Positions 47,826 to 59,500 of a stretch of DNA of 64,000 nt are shown here, in pieces (position 1 is the first letter of the stretch; every line of letters starts with the position of its first letter). Location of the stretch: contig JAIGNY010000411.1 in assembly GCA_020152595.1 (NCBI GenBank), positions 1,810,001-1,874,000 of the forward strand, given 5' to 3'. The translations under genes were made by a program, and so were the position numbers. The notes under the pieces are model-generated. The model was not told the origin of the DNA. It saw nothing but the letters and a program-made list of their open reading frames with translations, and did not search any database. The stretch is from Chiridota heheva. Lineage: Eukaryota > Echinodermata > Holothuroidea > Apodida > Chiridotidae.

Positions 47826-50800
47826 GTTTCATCATGCTATGCTGTTAATGAATCACCATCATTGAGATTTAACCAATCAGTGGTTCGACACGTTCTGATT
47901 GGTTAAATTCCTTTCGTTGTCATCAATTTTCTCATTATTCCTTTTGCATGTTGTAGGTGATAGCTTTGATATATCTCTTTACACTTTGAAAAAAAAAACC
48001 AAAAAAAAAAACAATTGATCATTCATTGAATTGTCTTTATTTTCCAATCTGTTGTTGATTGTAATGATTTAAATGACATTGTTTGTTCACTTTTGAAAAA
48101 TGAAAATGTAATCTTTTTTTTTTTTTTTGTGGTGGGTCGGGCGAGTCTCTGGTTTTGTTGTGTCATTTGTTTTTGTTGAGGTGGTGTGATCATTCAACAT
48201 TTGTCTTGATTCTCACGGGAAGAGGAGATTTCCATCTTTGCTTTTATCTATAAAAGTGGATATTTCCACCTTTGCTTTTATTATTTTTTCTCTCTCTCTC
48301 TCTGAAAATGTAATGCATGTGGGCATACCAAGCAAGTACTTGCATATTATCTTTAATTAATAATTTTGTATATTTACATTCGGAAATACTAAACATCTGA
48401 TGTAGCAAAATTTTGAAACAAAAATGTTCAACCGTGCCATTGCAAATTAATTAAATTTTATGCCTACGTATTCCAAACAAACAAAAAATTATACACAAAC
48501 AAAGAAATGAATATTTTATGGATTTCAATGTCTGTTTCCATTTGAAAATGTATCTCTGAAAGATTTTTAGCAATCATTTTTTGAATTGGATATTTGTTTA
48601 AGACTAGCACACGAGTGAAGGCTTTACTTTCTGGAACAGAAATATATTATTTGGCAAGAATTCCTTCTTCCAAAAAAGAAATAAATGTTTTTATTCCTAG
48701 GATATCACCCCTGCAATTTCCGTGGTAGAGATTTCAATTATTCCCTGAACCACTACTTTGGAAACTAATGTACCTCTGATCTAACTTTCCAAATTAGAAT
48801 ATATTTAATCAGTTTGTGGAATGAAGTATGAGAACCTGTTTGATCAATAAAATTTTGATTGTTAAGATTGACAAACCAGATTAATCAATTGAAAGATCAA
48901 TCAAAACTCTTTGTTTGTCCTGGTAATGATTCCAGATCAAGTTGTAATGTAAAAGGTATTTGAAAAGAAATCATTATGGGCATTTGAAATTCTTTTTGAT
49001 GTGCAAAGTTATGATAGTGACTCTCAGGAGGAGAGGGAAGGGACATTGATTGATTTGTACATATATTGATTGATCATGACAGATAGACTGAAGTAAAGGG
49101 TTGCAAAAAAAAAAAAATGTTTTATGGGTTGGAATAGAGAGTAGAGGTAAAATGATAGTTACGATAACAATCAATTTAGGCACTTAATTAAAAGATAAAC
49201 GCAGAGAGAATTTGGGGTAATTTTGGAAATGAATTATTGTTAGAGTTTTTAGGTAAAAAATGGTAACAAATACCTTAAAATAAGCAGTAAATTGCCAATT
49301 GCATTTTAAATACACTTGCTAATTAGGTTTCTTAAGCCTTCATTGGTTGTTGAGCTAAAAATTATTGGAGCTAATACACGGGTGTGGGCAGTAATCAATC
49401 TTTTCTTCTTCTCTTGTTTTCTCCTCTTCTGTGTTGAGAATCTGTGGTTTTTCCATCCATTATCCACCTGACGTGTAGCGTATGCTCAGTTATCAATTGG
49501 CTGAAATGAAAGTTGCATGCATTCCTTACCGCATTTTTACGCTATTTGCTCTGGTACTTTTACCTCACGCCGCTTTTATTTCTTACGCTTCCGTTTGTAT
49601 TATTTTCAATTATAGTACATTTTAGGCTTAGCTTTTGCGGCTTGTTTTCAGAAGTTTGTACCCCACACGCTTCGTAAACAGTAGCTTCTGCTTGCGTACA
49701 TCAAAGGTTGTTGCTGTTGTGTGCACTTGTTAGAGGAGAAACATGTTCCATCATTTCCGTGTCTAATTTACGAGAGTTTAATCTCTTCTCAAAAAAAAAA
49801 AAAAAAATACCAAATATGTAATAGAAAGTGATGTCTCAGATCTCAAATCAACAGTCAATAAAAGTTTTCTTGGAATACAATTATTCGTCCTCCCTATTTA
49901 ACATGTTTTTTTTTAAATGTTCACCGGAATTCAAACTAATCCATGTAGCGTGTGGTCAGTCTTAGTAACATGTCATCTATGCTTAATCAGGGAGAGCTGT
50001 TTTCATTTCACACAGAATTTCTTTAATTAACATTGTAAAGTCCTCAGTGATTTAATTTATAATTTTCTGTTTTCAAAGCATTGAAGAAAAAAAAAAAACA
50101 GATCAGAAAAAGCAAAAACAAAAAATACGATTGTAATTTTGATTTGAAGAATGTTGTCATTTTTAGTTTTGTATAAAATCAAGATGCACACATTTGCCTA
50201 TTGCACTCATTTGCACAATATGGCTGGGCTTACACTAAATTCATGATTTTTATCTGGTTTATAAAAGTAATTATGAACTAAACCACCTGTCCTGAACATT
50301 TTCACTATAAGGTCTACTTATGTCTTTTGCAAACTCTCATTATAGTAGGCTATCAACTGATTAAAAAGAGCTAATGTGAAGAAATTGAATTGATTTAAAT
50401 AATACATTTTTAGAATTATAAAACCAATCTTATTGGGAACAATGATATATATTGTGATAAATTAATATTTGTAACATTCCTAGGGGTCAACATTGGGCTG
50501 ACCTTTTAACTTTGACTCCTAGTTAGCCTATGAATTGATATTATCCTATGAAATTTAATTGTGTCCCTTCCTGTTTCATCAGGAAAGTATCAACATCACA
50601 TGGTTCAAAAACTTTATCACACTTTACCGAGTACATTAGAAGGTTTGACTTATTGTTTTAGAATGGTCCAAATAAACAGAAAAATAAACCACAACAAATC
50701 ATGAAAAAACATAAATCTTTTTTTTTTTTTTGGTTCTACCAAGTGACAAAATAATCGGACAAAATCAGTAGTAAAATTGTTAAAAATCGGAATCGAAAAC

Positions 50801-50984
50801 ATGTTTAGTAAATTATATCTTTTTGAAGAATTTTATATCCCCTCCCCCCCCCCCCTTCCTCTTCTCAACCCTTTGTTCTAATAACCAATAACCCATAGGA
50901 ATGTCAAGTGACCTAAATCTTTTGTTTTAATAGCTTGTAGGAATGCCAAGTCACCTAAATCCATTCATCTGAGTTAATTTCTTT

Positions 50985-52235
50985 AATAATGAAGGCGTCA
51001 AAAGTAGAAATAAATATATTGAAGACATCAAAAGTAGAAATAAATATAATGAAGCGTCAAAAGTGGAAATAAATATAATGAATACGTCAAAAGTAGAAAT
51101 AAATATAATGAAGATGTCAAAGTAGAAATAAATATAATGAAGTCAAAAGTAGAAAAAAATATAATGATTACGTCAAAAGTAGAAATAAATATAATGAAGA
51201 CATTAAAAGTAGAAATAGAAATAATGAAGACGTGAAAAGTAGAAAAAATATACTGAAGACATGAAAATTAAAAATGAATATAATGAAGGCGTCAAAAGTA
51301 GAAATAAATATAATGAAGACATCAAAAGTAGAAATAGAAATAATGAAGGCGTGAAAAGTAGAAAAAATATGATGCAGACATGAAAAGTAGAAATAAATAG
51401 AATAAAGGCGTCAAAAGTAGAAATAAATATATTGAAGGCGTGAAAAGTATAAATAAATATAATGAAGGCGTCAAAAGTAGAAAAAATATAATGAAGGCGT
51501 GAAAAGTAGAAATAAATTTATGAAGATGTGAAAAGTAGAAATAAATATAATAAGAATGTCAAAAGTAGAAATGAATATAATGAAGACGTCAAAAGTAGAA
51601 ATGAATATAATGAAGACATCAAAAGTAGAAATAAATATAATGAAGACGCGTCAAAAGTAGAAATAAGTATAATGAAGACATCAAAAGTAGAAATAAAAAT
51701 AATGAAGACATGAAAAGTGGAAAAAATATAATGAAGACATGAAAAGTAGAATTCAATATAATGAAAGTCAAAAGTAGAAATAAATGTAAAAAAGACATCA
51801 AAAGTAGAAATAAATATAATGAAGGCGTCAAAAGTAGAAAAAATATAATGAAGCGTGAAAAGTAGAAATAAATATTATGAAGGCGTGAAAATTAGAAATA
51901 AATATAATGAAGGCGTCAAAAGTAGAAATAAATTAATAAAAACGCGTCAAAAGTAGAAATAAATTAATAAAGGCGTCAAAAGTAGAAATAAATTAATGAA
52001 GATGTGAAAAGTAGAAATAAATATATTGAAGGCGTCAAAAGTAGAAATAGATTAATGAAGGCGTCAAAAGTAGAAATAAATGTAATAAACACGTCAAAAG
52101 TAGAAATAGATATAATGAAGACGTCAAAAGTAGAAATAAATATAATGAAGACGTCAAAAGTAGAAATAAATATAATGAAGATGTCAAAAGTAGAAATAAA
52201 TATAATAAAGACAGCAAAAGTAGAAATAAATTTGG
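50985..52235. repeat. 30-bp minisatellite, ~41 copies, ending 205 bp upstream of exon D
   Basis: The unit is ATGAAGACGTCAAAAGTAGA-AATAAATATA, with frequent 1-3-base indels and GGCG/GACG/GACA variants. Lys/Ser/Asn-rich frames within it are by-products. Confidence 0.95.
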
Positions 52236-52440
52236 AACCATTAGATATGATTCAATTGTAGCTCTCTGAGACATCACTTGTAATTTAGAAACAGACAAAA
52301 GAGAAACAGGCACCATAATATACCATTGCAATTGACCCAGATTTGTGTTACATTTTATTTATTTACTTTTTTTTTTTTGCTACTTCAAAACTTGCTTGCC
52401 CAGCTACTTTTGTCTCACCAATTTACCTTTTGCTGTTCAG

Positions 52441-52545
52441 GGTGGCATAAATGAACGTTCTAGCCTTTGGAGGTCATACAGCGGATTTCAAGAACAGCCG
52501 TACGTTTTAAGAGACTGGAAAGGACCAATCATAACCCCAGAAATG
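52441..52545 (+). CDS. mbl: Candidate muscleblind exon D (35-codon insert between linker and zinc finger 3)
   Basis: The 105-base block is open in phase 0/0 and reads GGINERSSLWRSYSGFQEQP then YVLRDWKGPIITPEM. The acceptor has an extended pyrimidine tract (TTTACCTTTTGCTGTTCAG) and the donor is ATG|GTAGGG. Base composition and codon use look coding, unlike the AT-rich flanks. In the MBNL proteins I know, DRLE is followed directly by [10 protein letters not shown], so exon C would splice to exon E and D would be an optional insert. It could alternatively be a terminal exon by read-through (MVGFLSSLFKRIRCA then stop at 52588). I recognise no domain. It lacks Cys and is rich in aromatic and Arg residues. 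Confidence 0.7.
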
Positions 52546-53349
52546 GTAGGGTTTCTCTCAAGTCTATTCAAACGAATAAGATGCGCTTAGTGCTAGCGAG
52601 GGTGTCTGTCATTAAAAACGACAAATGAAAATCTGCTTTGAAATACAATCTGATCAGAAACACACTGAGCATCGCTTTTGTAGAAAATTTCCGCGCTTGA
52701 AACATGAAAATTTCCGCGCGGCTTATAGAATTGCAGCGTTTTAAAACCGATTGCTATTGCGCGGTTGTAGGGATATTTTGCGGTACGAGAAAGCGTCATT
52801 CTTGGATTAATGGATGTAAAAACGATCATATGCACATGCTTTACCTCAACTAGCCCCACCCTTCCACACAGAATCTCAATTCCTATTGGGAAATTCAAAC
52901 ATAGTGAAGAGAGGTTTAATCGTCATGTCACATACACTTTGTGGCTTACCATTCAAGAATTATTGGCTTCTGCTTGTTTTTTTTTTCGTGAAAATTTTTT
53001 GATGGAATGATTTGATTTTGCTATGCTTGGATTGTTGTTACCGGAAAAAAATGTTAAGTGACTGTTTGCTGTTTGCAGTTTTTGAATTTTTTTCGTTGAT
53101 AATTTTCCCCCTTGTACCATGAAATTTTAAATTATCAGAAATTATGTACAGATTTAACATATCTGAGATTTATGGGAGAGAAAAAAATAAAAGATGATTA
53201 CTGGCAAAAATGAGGTAATAATTGGATTATTTTTTCTTTGACAATTTTTTTAACTTAAAAATCATTTCCATCTTTTCAACCAATGAAAAAACTCCCCAAA
53301 ATTTTTATTTTTATCAAACCTCTCTATTACAATTTATTTCCTTAAACAG
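52546..53349 (+). other. mbl: Muscleblind intron between exons D and E
   Basis: At 804 bases this is the shortest intron in the window. It starts GTAGGG and ends TTTCCTTAAACAG. It has no minisatellite, unlike all the others. A GC-richer patch at 52680-52800 contains repeated TTTCCGCGC words (two close copies at 52690 and 52712). I see no gene. Confidence 0.8.
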
Positions 53350-53592
53350 GTATGTAGGGAATATCAAAGGGGGAACTGCTCTCGCGGGGAAATGGAATGC
53401 AAATTTGCCCACCCCGACGAACATTTGACCATTGACAACACCAATAATACTGTGACAGTGTGCATGGATTACGTAAAAGGACGGTGTACGCGCGAGAAAT
53501 GCAAGTACTTCCACCCTCCAGCGCATCTGCAAGTTAAAATCAAAACGGCGCAACAGCAAACTCCGCCTCCTCCGCCCAGTATCGCGGCTGTG
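53350..53592 (+). CDS. mbl: Muscleblind-like protein, exon E (zinc fingers 3 and 4)
   Basis: The exon is 243 bases, 81 codons, phase 0/0. Finger 3 is complete: Cys2, Cys10, Cys17, His21, giving C-x7-C-x6-C-x3-H ([10 protein letters not shown]...CKFAH). Finger 4 is complete: Cys38, Cys46, Cys51, His55, giving C-x7-C-x4-C-x3-H ([10 protein letters not shown]...CKYFH). It is followed by [10 protein letters not shown] and a [10 protein letters not shown] run. All are hallmark MBNL sequences and spacings, near-identical to vertebrate MBNL1 apart from the finger 3-4 spacer and the Pro tail. The acceptor is TTTATTTCCTTAAACAG and the donor is GTG|GTATGT. The first exon bases, GTATGT, also fit a 5' splice consensus directly after the acceptor AG. 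The GC content is clearly higher than that of the introns. Confidence 0.98.
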
Positions 53593-55639
53593 GTATGTAT
53601 CTCCATGCTTTTTCTCTGTTGAATGCTGACTTGCAGCCTCATTGGCTTGTTGCTTGAAAAAAAAACGACACTGTTTGACATGTTTTTTATTTTTCAGTTT
53701 TTTTTCTTCTAATATTGCTCACTTTATTGTTTGAAACCGCCTCCAGTATTAATATCGTGTCATAAAAGTATCATGCGTTTCCTAATTCGTCCATATCGTG
53801 CAGTGTTTTTTTCATTTTTTTTTATCCTTCATGATATGTCGTTTCAAAGAAGTAAAGTGTGTGAATGGTGCATGTGATTTATTGCAGGTGGGTTCCATCG
53901 GGTTTGGGGGAATTTTGTTCATGTTTTTATTGCAAGAAGTGGTTTTAACAGCCCACTATAAATGAATATGGTGACATGGGGTAACAACTATATTTTCCTT
54001 TGCTCAAATGAACACTTTTAGTAATGCACAGGCTTTTTAAAAAGGCAAAGTGATGTTTTGGGCAAGGGTGATGTTGGTAGTGTCAATGAAGATTAATATA
54101 TCTCCAAAGATGCTAATATGATTTCCTAGGTTTTTATTTCAAAGACACCCATTTTGTTAGAAGTATTTAGTCTCATTTTTGCAACAAAATTCAATATCAA
54201 TTAATTGTAGCTCTCAGAATTAACCCGAACAAAATGTTTTTGTGAAAAATCAGAATAACCAAACATTTATGTGGGAGCTTTGTATTTTCCGATTTATGGT
54301 ATGTTTCATAATTTATAATCTTCATTAATAACTAACTGGTTACAAAGTAGCCAATCACTTGCTTAAAAATGTAACCAACTACTTGGTTACAAAGTGACCA
54401 AATTTCATAATGAATGGGGAGCATTTTACAATATTGTTGCACGCAAGATGGTAACTGGGTGTGCTTGAAAGAATTGTAGCACCATTTCTTTTCAAGTAAC
54501 GACTCATTTATGTGAGTGTAGCCCAATTTGATGGCTTTTAGCACAAACAAAAATTCTTTTAAAAATTGGCTGAAATTTGATGACATTTTATTAAGTAGTT
54601 CTTTAACATGCACCGTTTGGGACAGCCACAATTCATTTCACGGCAAGTTCTTTTTGGAGAATTATTGTTCACTGGTACAAATGAAATTCTTTCTCTTTAC
54701 GAAAATTGAAATGATTGGTAAAGATGAAACTAAAATTGCAGAAATGTCTTGTTTGTCGGAAGATACAAAAGTACAAAAAAATCATCTTGAGTTTTTAACC
54801 TCCATTTCCTTATTTAATAGTTTTGAGGAATCTGCCAAATGGGGACCCTTTCTCCAGTATTGATTTTAGGATGGTGATTTTGACGTGGATGTGAATTGTC
54901 GCCAACGTTTTTGTAGAATGAAGTGACGTCCAAATTAGTGATGCTGGTTACAAATATCTCAAACATATTCGGAAATCTAATAGCATGACGCATTTGTATC
55001 GTAAGAACGTCTTGTGATCTCGTACAAAGTGTAAAAATAGCATTGTCTTCAAAAGTGAAATTGCATGAAAATAGGAAAGAAAAAGTTGCTTGTGAGAAGA
55101 AAATTATTTGTCTGTCTAGCATATTGGCATAAACTGCTTTGCTTAGCATAATAATAAAGGTCTGAACACCTCGCACAAAAAATACAGCTGTTTCATTTAT
55201 TTCCCTTCCTCCCCACCTCCCTCAACCTATCATGCTGTACGTCTGTCTATGTATATAGTTCCAGAACTGTTTTTAAACTTCACGATATCAGTGATGCAAC
55301 TGGTCTCGATTCTTCACAATTAACTCATTTCGAATTAAAACAGAATTTCATTTTTTTTAATGTTTTCTGTTTATGTTTGATCATGGTTTGGGAAGTTTGG
55401 ATTATGGGTTATTATTTCTTTTAATAAATACTGGAAAACGTTGATTTTTCTGTCACTCACCGTGTTTTGCAATGTGTAAAGAAACGTCATAAATAGGTGT
55501 GGAGCTTGTGTCGTTGTTTGAAACGAAACGTGCGTTTAGTTATTAACTAACTTCCCTTAAAAAGGGATTGTGAATGTGTGTGTGTGTATGGTGGTGTTTT
55601 TGTTGTATTAAGTATACGTTAAAAGTATATTGCATATGT

Positions 55640-56225
55640 TCAGATGTGTATTAATTATGTGTGGATGAGTATTAAGAATGTGTGGAGGTCTATCGAGAAT
55701 GTGTGGACATCTATTGAGAATGTGTTGATATCACTATTGACAATGTGTTGATGTCCGTTTAGAATATTTGGACGTCTATTGTGAACGTGTCGATGTCACT
55801 ATTGAGAATGTGTTGATGTTTATCGAGAACGTGTGGATGTCTTCTGGGAATGTATTGGTGTTTATTGAGAATTTGTGGATGCCACTTGAGAATGTGAATG
55901 TCTATTGAATATGTGTGGATGTCTATTGAATATGTGTGGATGTCTATTGAGAACGTGTGGACGTCTATTGAGAATGTGTGTATGTCTACTGAGAATATGT
56001 GTGGATGTATATTGAGAATGTGTTAATGTCTATTGAGGGTGTGTGGACGTCTATTGAGAATATGTGTGGATGTCTATTGAGAATGTGTCGATGTTGTAGT
56101 GAGAATGTGTGGATGTCTATTGAGAATGTGTGGACATCTGTTAAGAACGTGTCGATGTCACTATTGAGAAGGTGTGGACGTCTATTGAGAATGTGGACGT
56201 TTATTGAGAATGTGTGGAACTATTT
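55640..56225. repeat. 21-bp minisatellite, ~27 copies, degenerate
   Basis: The unit is GTGTGGATGTCTATTGAGAA-T, with many variants (TTGATGTCACTATTGAGAA, GGACGTC). Irregular spacing shows moderate age. Confidence 0.9.
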
Positions 56226-56389
56226 CTGGAATGTACATGAGGGGTGTGAGATGTATAATGGTATTTTAGTGATGTCTAATTTGGCAGTTTATTGATGTTT
56301 TTAAAAGAAAAAAAATGTGTCATAAATGAGAAGTGATATATATAAAGGTGGAATTTGATTCACAATATTTACTCCAATGTGCCAAGTCC

Positions 56390-56585
56390 CTGGTATTACA
56401 TCCCCAACAGCGCACACTATTACATCCCTCGTACCACCCATGGAAGGATGGAGACTATACCTCAGGGCAATCAAGAAGCATTCTGGTTTTACAGACCACT
56501 GAGAGGGGGTGTGGAAGAGGAGACAATTGTGCATGCACCCAGGCACCAGAGGCATTTGAAACAGAGACATGGGAAACTTCCACTT
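56390..56585 (+). pseudogene. Possible remnant of a helicase-type CCCH zinc-finger coding segment
   Basis: Two overlapping frames give EAFWFYRPLRG (one frame) and GCGRGDNCACTQAPEAFETE-TWE (the adjacent frame). Together they vaguely resemble the W-x-F-R-P ... C-x-x-G-x-x-C-x-x-A-H-S-x-E-E-L-x-x-W pattern of HELZ-like helicases. The frame shift between them and Gln where the metal-binding His should be would make it dead. No splice sites or continuation were found. The similarity is weak and could be chance. Confidence 0.2.
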
Positions 56586-59500
56586 GTCCCCTGAGAGGAT
56601 TTAAATACCCATTTTCATGTTTTGCTCTCGGATGGGAAGTAAAATTAGAGAAATATCATTTTTAAATTGAATTTTTTGTTGTTGTAAACTTGAAGGAAAA
56701 TTAACCAGCAAATCTCAGACAGGTTCCCTGCTAACTGGAGATTTCCAGATGAGCTGCAAAGTTTCATGGAAACCTATTTTACCAGTGCATAATTGTTCTG
56801 CTTGTTTCCGGAAAATGTCTTTGGTAATCTCACAACTTGGATAAGTTTGATTAAAAGAGAGAAAATATTGCTTAAAAATGATGTGCAGCTGTAAGTCATT
56901 CACATTTAGAAGCCTGTGTTTGTACAGTTGTTGTATATTTACAAAGGGAGCATTTAATTGAAATTAATCTTTGTTACACGTCATATCTTTTGAATCGTTA
57001 ATGACAAAAAATGTAATTTTATATTTTACGAATTTTAACAGCTTTAGTCACCAAGGTCAAAGCTCTACTTCACCAAACAAACGTAATGGTAATTTTTTCT
57101 TCTTTAAATGATGTTATGTAAAAAAAAAAAAATCCTTTTTTCTTGTAATTGCATTTAGTGTTTTGATTGTGGGCATTTACAGGAGTATGAAAAAAGAAGA
57201 AAAACATGCAAAGCAACTGTTCTTAAAAAAAAAAAAAAAAAATCACAACAATTTTTAATGATATTTATTGAAAAATCTGAAGCAATTTTTCACATAGCTT
57301 TTGTTTTGTTGTAAGCTGTTAATGATACCATGAAGCCTTGTGTTAAATGTATTTCATCTTGCATCCTCTAAAGGTATATGGAAAGCTAGCAACAGTGAAA
57401 GTGAAAACTATGAAAACAGCAAAAAGTCTCATCAAAATCGGTTGAAAATTGAACATTTTACAGCATTTTAAAAGTTAGATACCTAATTAGTATTAATTGT
57501 TCAAGATTTTGTGACCTTAGAACCGGGCAACTACAAAATTGCTTATGTTAACTGATTGCTTTTTGATCCTACCCCCAAATATTTTGAACGGGAGAAATTG
57601 GCTATATAAATTGATCCTGATTTAGTAGTAGAACACAATTTGATAACCTTTGATATTTCAAATTTGGGAAAGAAATATAAGGAATTACATGAAAGAATTT
57701 TAGCTGTAGGCCCCTATTCCTGTTCATACATGATCACTTTTGTACATGCTGAAAAATTATACAAACTTTGATTTGTCATAACCTAAAAGTTATAAGTGAA
57801 CATTCTGACCATTTGAAGACTTTTCTGCTCAGAGTTAAATGCTCTATTGTTCAGGTTAAAAAAATCTCTCTACCTGTCCATATACCTTTCATACTTATCA
57901 CTGCATTCTAATTGATTTGCAAAACAGCTATTTATAATGAAATATGCCAGAGTTTTAGGGGATTATGTAAAAAAGTTGTTGAAAAGTACTCCCCCAAAAA
58001 AAAAAAAAAAAATGGGGTGCAGATTGTAATTCTGGTGGGGATGTGGTTTGACTTTGGACAAACTATTTAAAAGAGGTGTAATCATGGGTTCATGGGTAGG
58101 GGTTAGGGGTGGGGGTAAGGGGCATGGGAGTAGTGCAACAAGGGGCATAGCATGGGATAGGTTGACACCGGGGCATAGGGGCAGGTTGAAAGCATCAGCA
58201 CTCATATGGAGCTAATTATACAAGTTAACCTGTTTGCTTTTCTTGGCCAAATACTATAAATAATTTTGTAGGTGGAATTAAAAAAGTTTTTTTGGGGGTG
58301 GGGGGGAATTTATTTAGCACATCAAATTTCATCAAGCTTGGGAAGAAATTGTCAAGTGCCTTAAAGCATTCTGTTAAAAAATGGTAGAATTGCAGATTTT
58401 GTCAAAGTTGTCTGCATTATAAAATAGTGTGAAATGTGGTTCTGTGAAAAGTCTTAATATATTGGTGGTGCCTAGGGTTGCCAAGGGGGTTAGTGGGGTA
58501 GTGTATGAGATACAGGATGAAAGGGATAGGTGGTGATGCTATTGTCACAGAGGTTCATGCCCCTTTAGTGGGGTAGATTGTGAGTGGAGGATGGGGTAAG
58601 GTGAGGTATGTTGTAGAATCATGTGGTGGTTAAAGACGACCGACATCTTGAGGATAGATAAATATTAGGGATGAAGATCATGATGTTGATGATTGACGTT
58701 AGTTACGAGTTGAAATGGAGATGAGAGCGGGAGAGCAGAGGTCAAATGATTAGGTGCCTTGGGGGTAAATGTTTAAACAAATTCTGGGCAATGAACTTTT
58801 GGCAAAATTTGTGTCACTCCCCTTCCCCCTCCCCCAATGCAATATAAAGGTGTTTGGAGCAGGAGTGTAGCTATTTGAGAGCAGAGGCATGGAAAATTTA
58901 ATCATCAGTGTGAAACAAAAATCATCAATGTAATTTAAAGGTGTTTTGAGAAACAAAAGGCCTGCAAAATTTAATCATCAGTGTGAAACAAAATCAGAAT
59001 TTGGAAAAATTAAGGTACATCATGTGAAATTTGCAGCAGGTTTGGAGAATGGGGTATCAATGGATTGATTGAATAGATAAATGTAAAGGAAGGGTGATGT
59101 GGCGGGTTAGACGTGATATATTGGCCTGAAAAAATTGAAGCTGTTTGATAAATGGTCAGTTATTAATCCATTTTGATTAGCTTTTTTATCTTCCTTTTTT
59201 TGTCATCTTTTTAAATGGTTAACTTTAAACATGGCTTGTTTTGCATCTACATAGCCATAGAACATTATCTAGGGAACGGTCCATGTCAACTTGTTATCAT
59301 GCTGTCCTCTGAGATTACAGCTTTCAAAAGATCAATGAAGGATGGCCAGGGGATCATTGCCCCTCCCCCACTTTTCAGGAAGTGCAGATTTGCCACCACC
59401 CCCCTCCCCCTTCCCCCCCCCCTGCCTTCCACATATTTCAAGCAAATCCAATTTACATTCAGACAAAATCTTGAGAATGATATTAGGATTAAGACCAATT

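Larger units (their letters stand above)
41406..52440 (+). other. mbl: Muscleblind intron between exons C and D (11 kb)
   Basis: It starts GTATAC and ends CTTTTGCTGTTCAG. It holds a CAT microsatellite, the 23-bp array, two family B elements, a 52-bp repeat, a TA microsatellite, an 18-bp array and the 30-bp array. The unique stretches 43410-45100 and 47830-50980 are AT-rich with poly-A/T and one poly-C tract (50842-50855). I see no gene there. Confidence 0.8.

Noticed and set aside
53889-53966. Possible terminal exon after ATTGCAG (VGSIGFGG... then TGA)
   Set aside because: Only 25 codons, no resemblance to muscleblind C-termini, and the first bases GTGGGT make the acceptor ambiguous.
57042-57088. 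Possible muscleblind exon between AACAG and GTAATT
   Set aside because: 47 bases, not a multiple of three; in phase 0 after exon E the second codon is TAG. The pyrimidine tract is poor.
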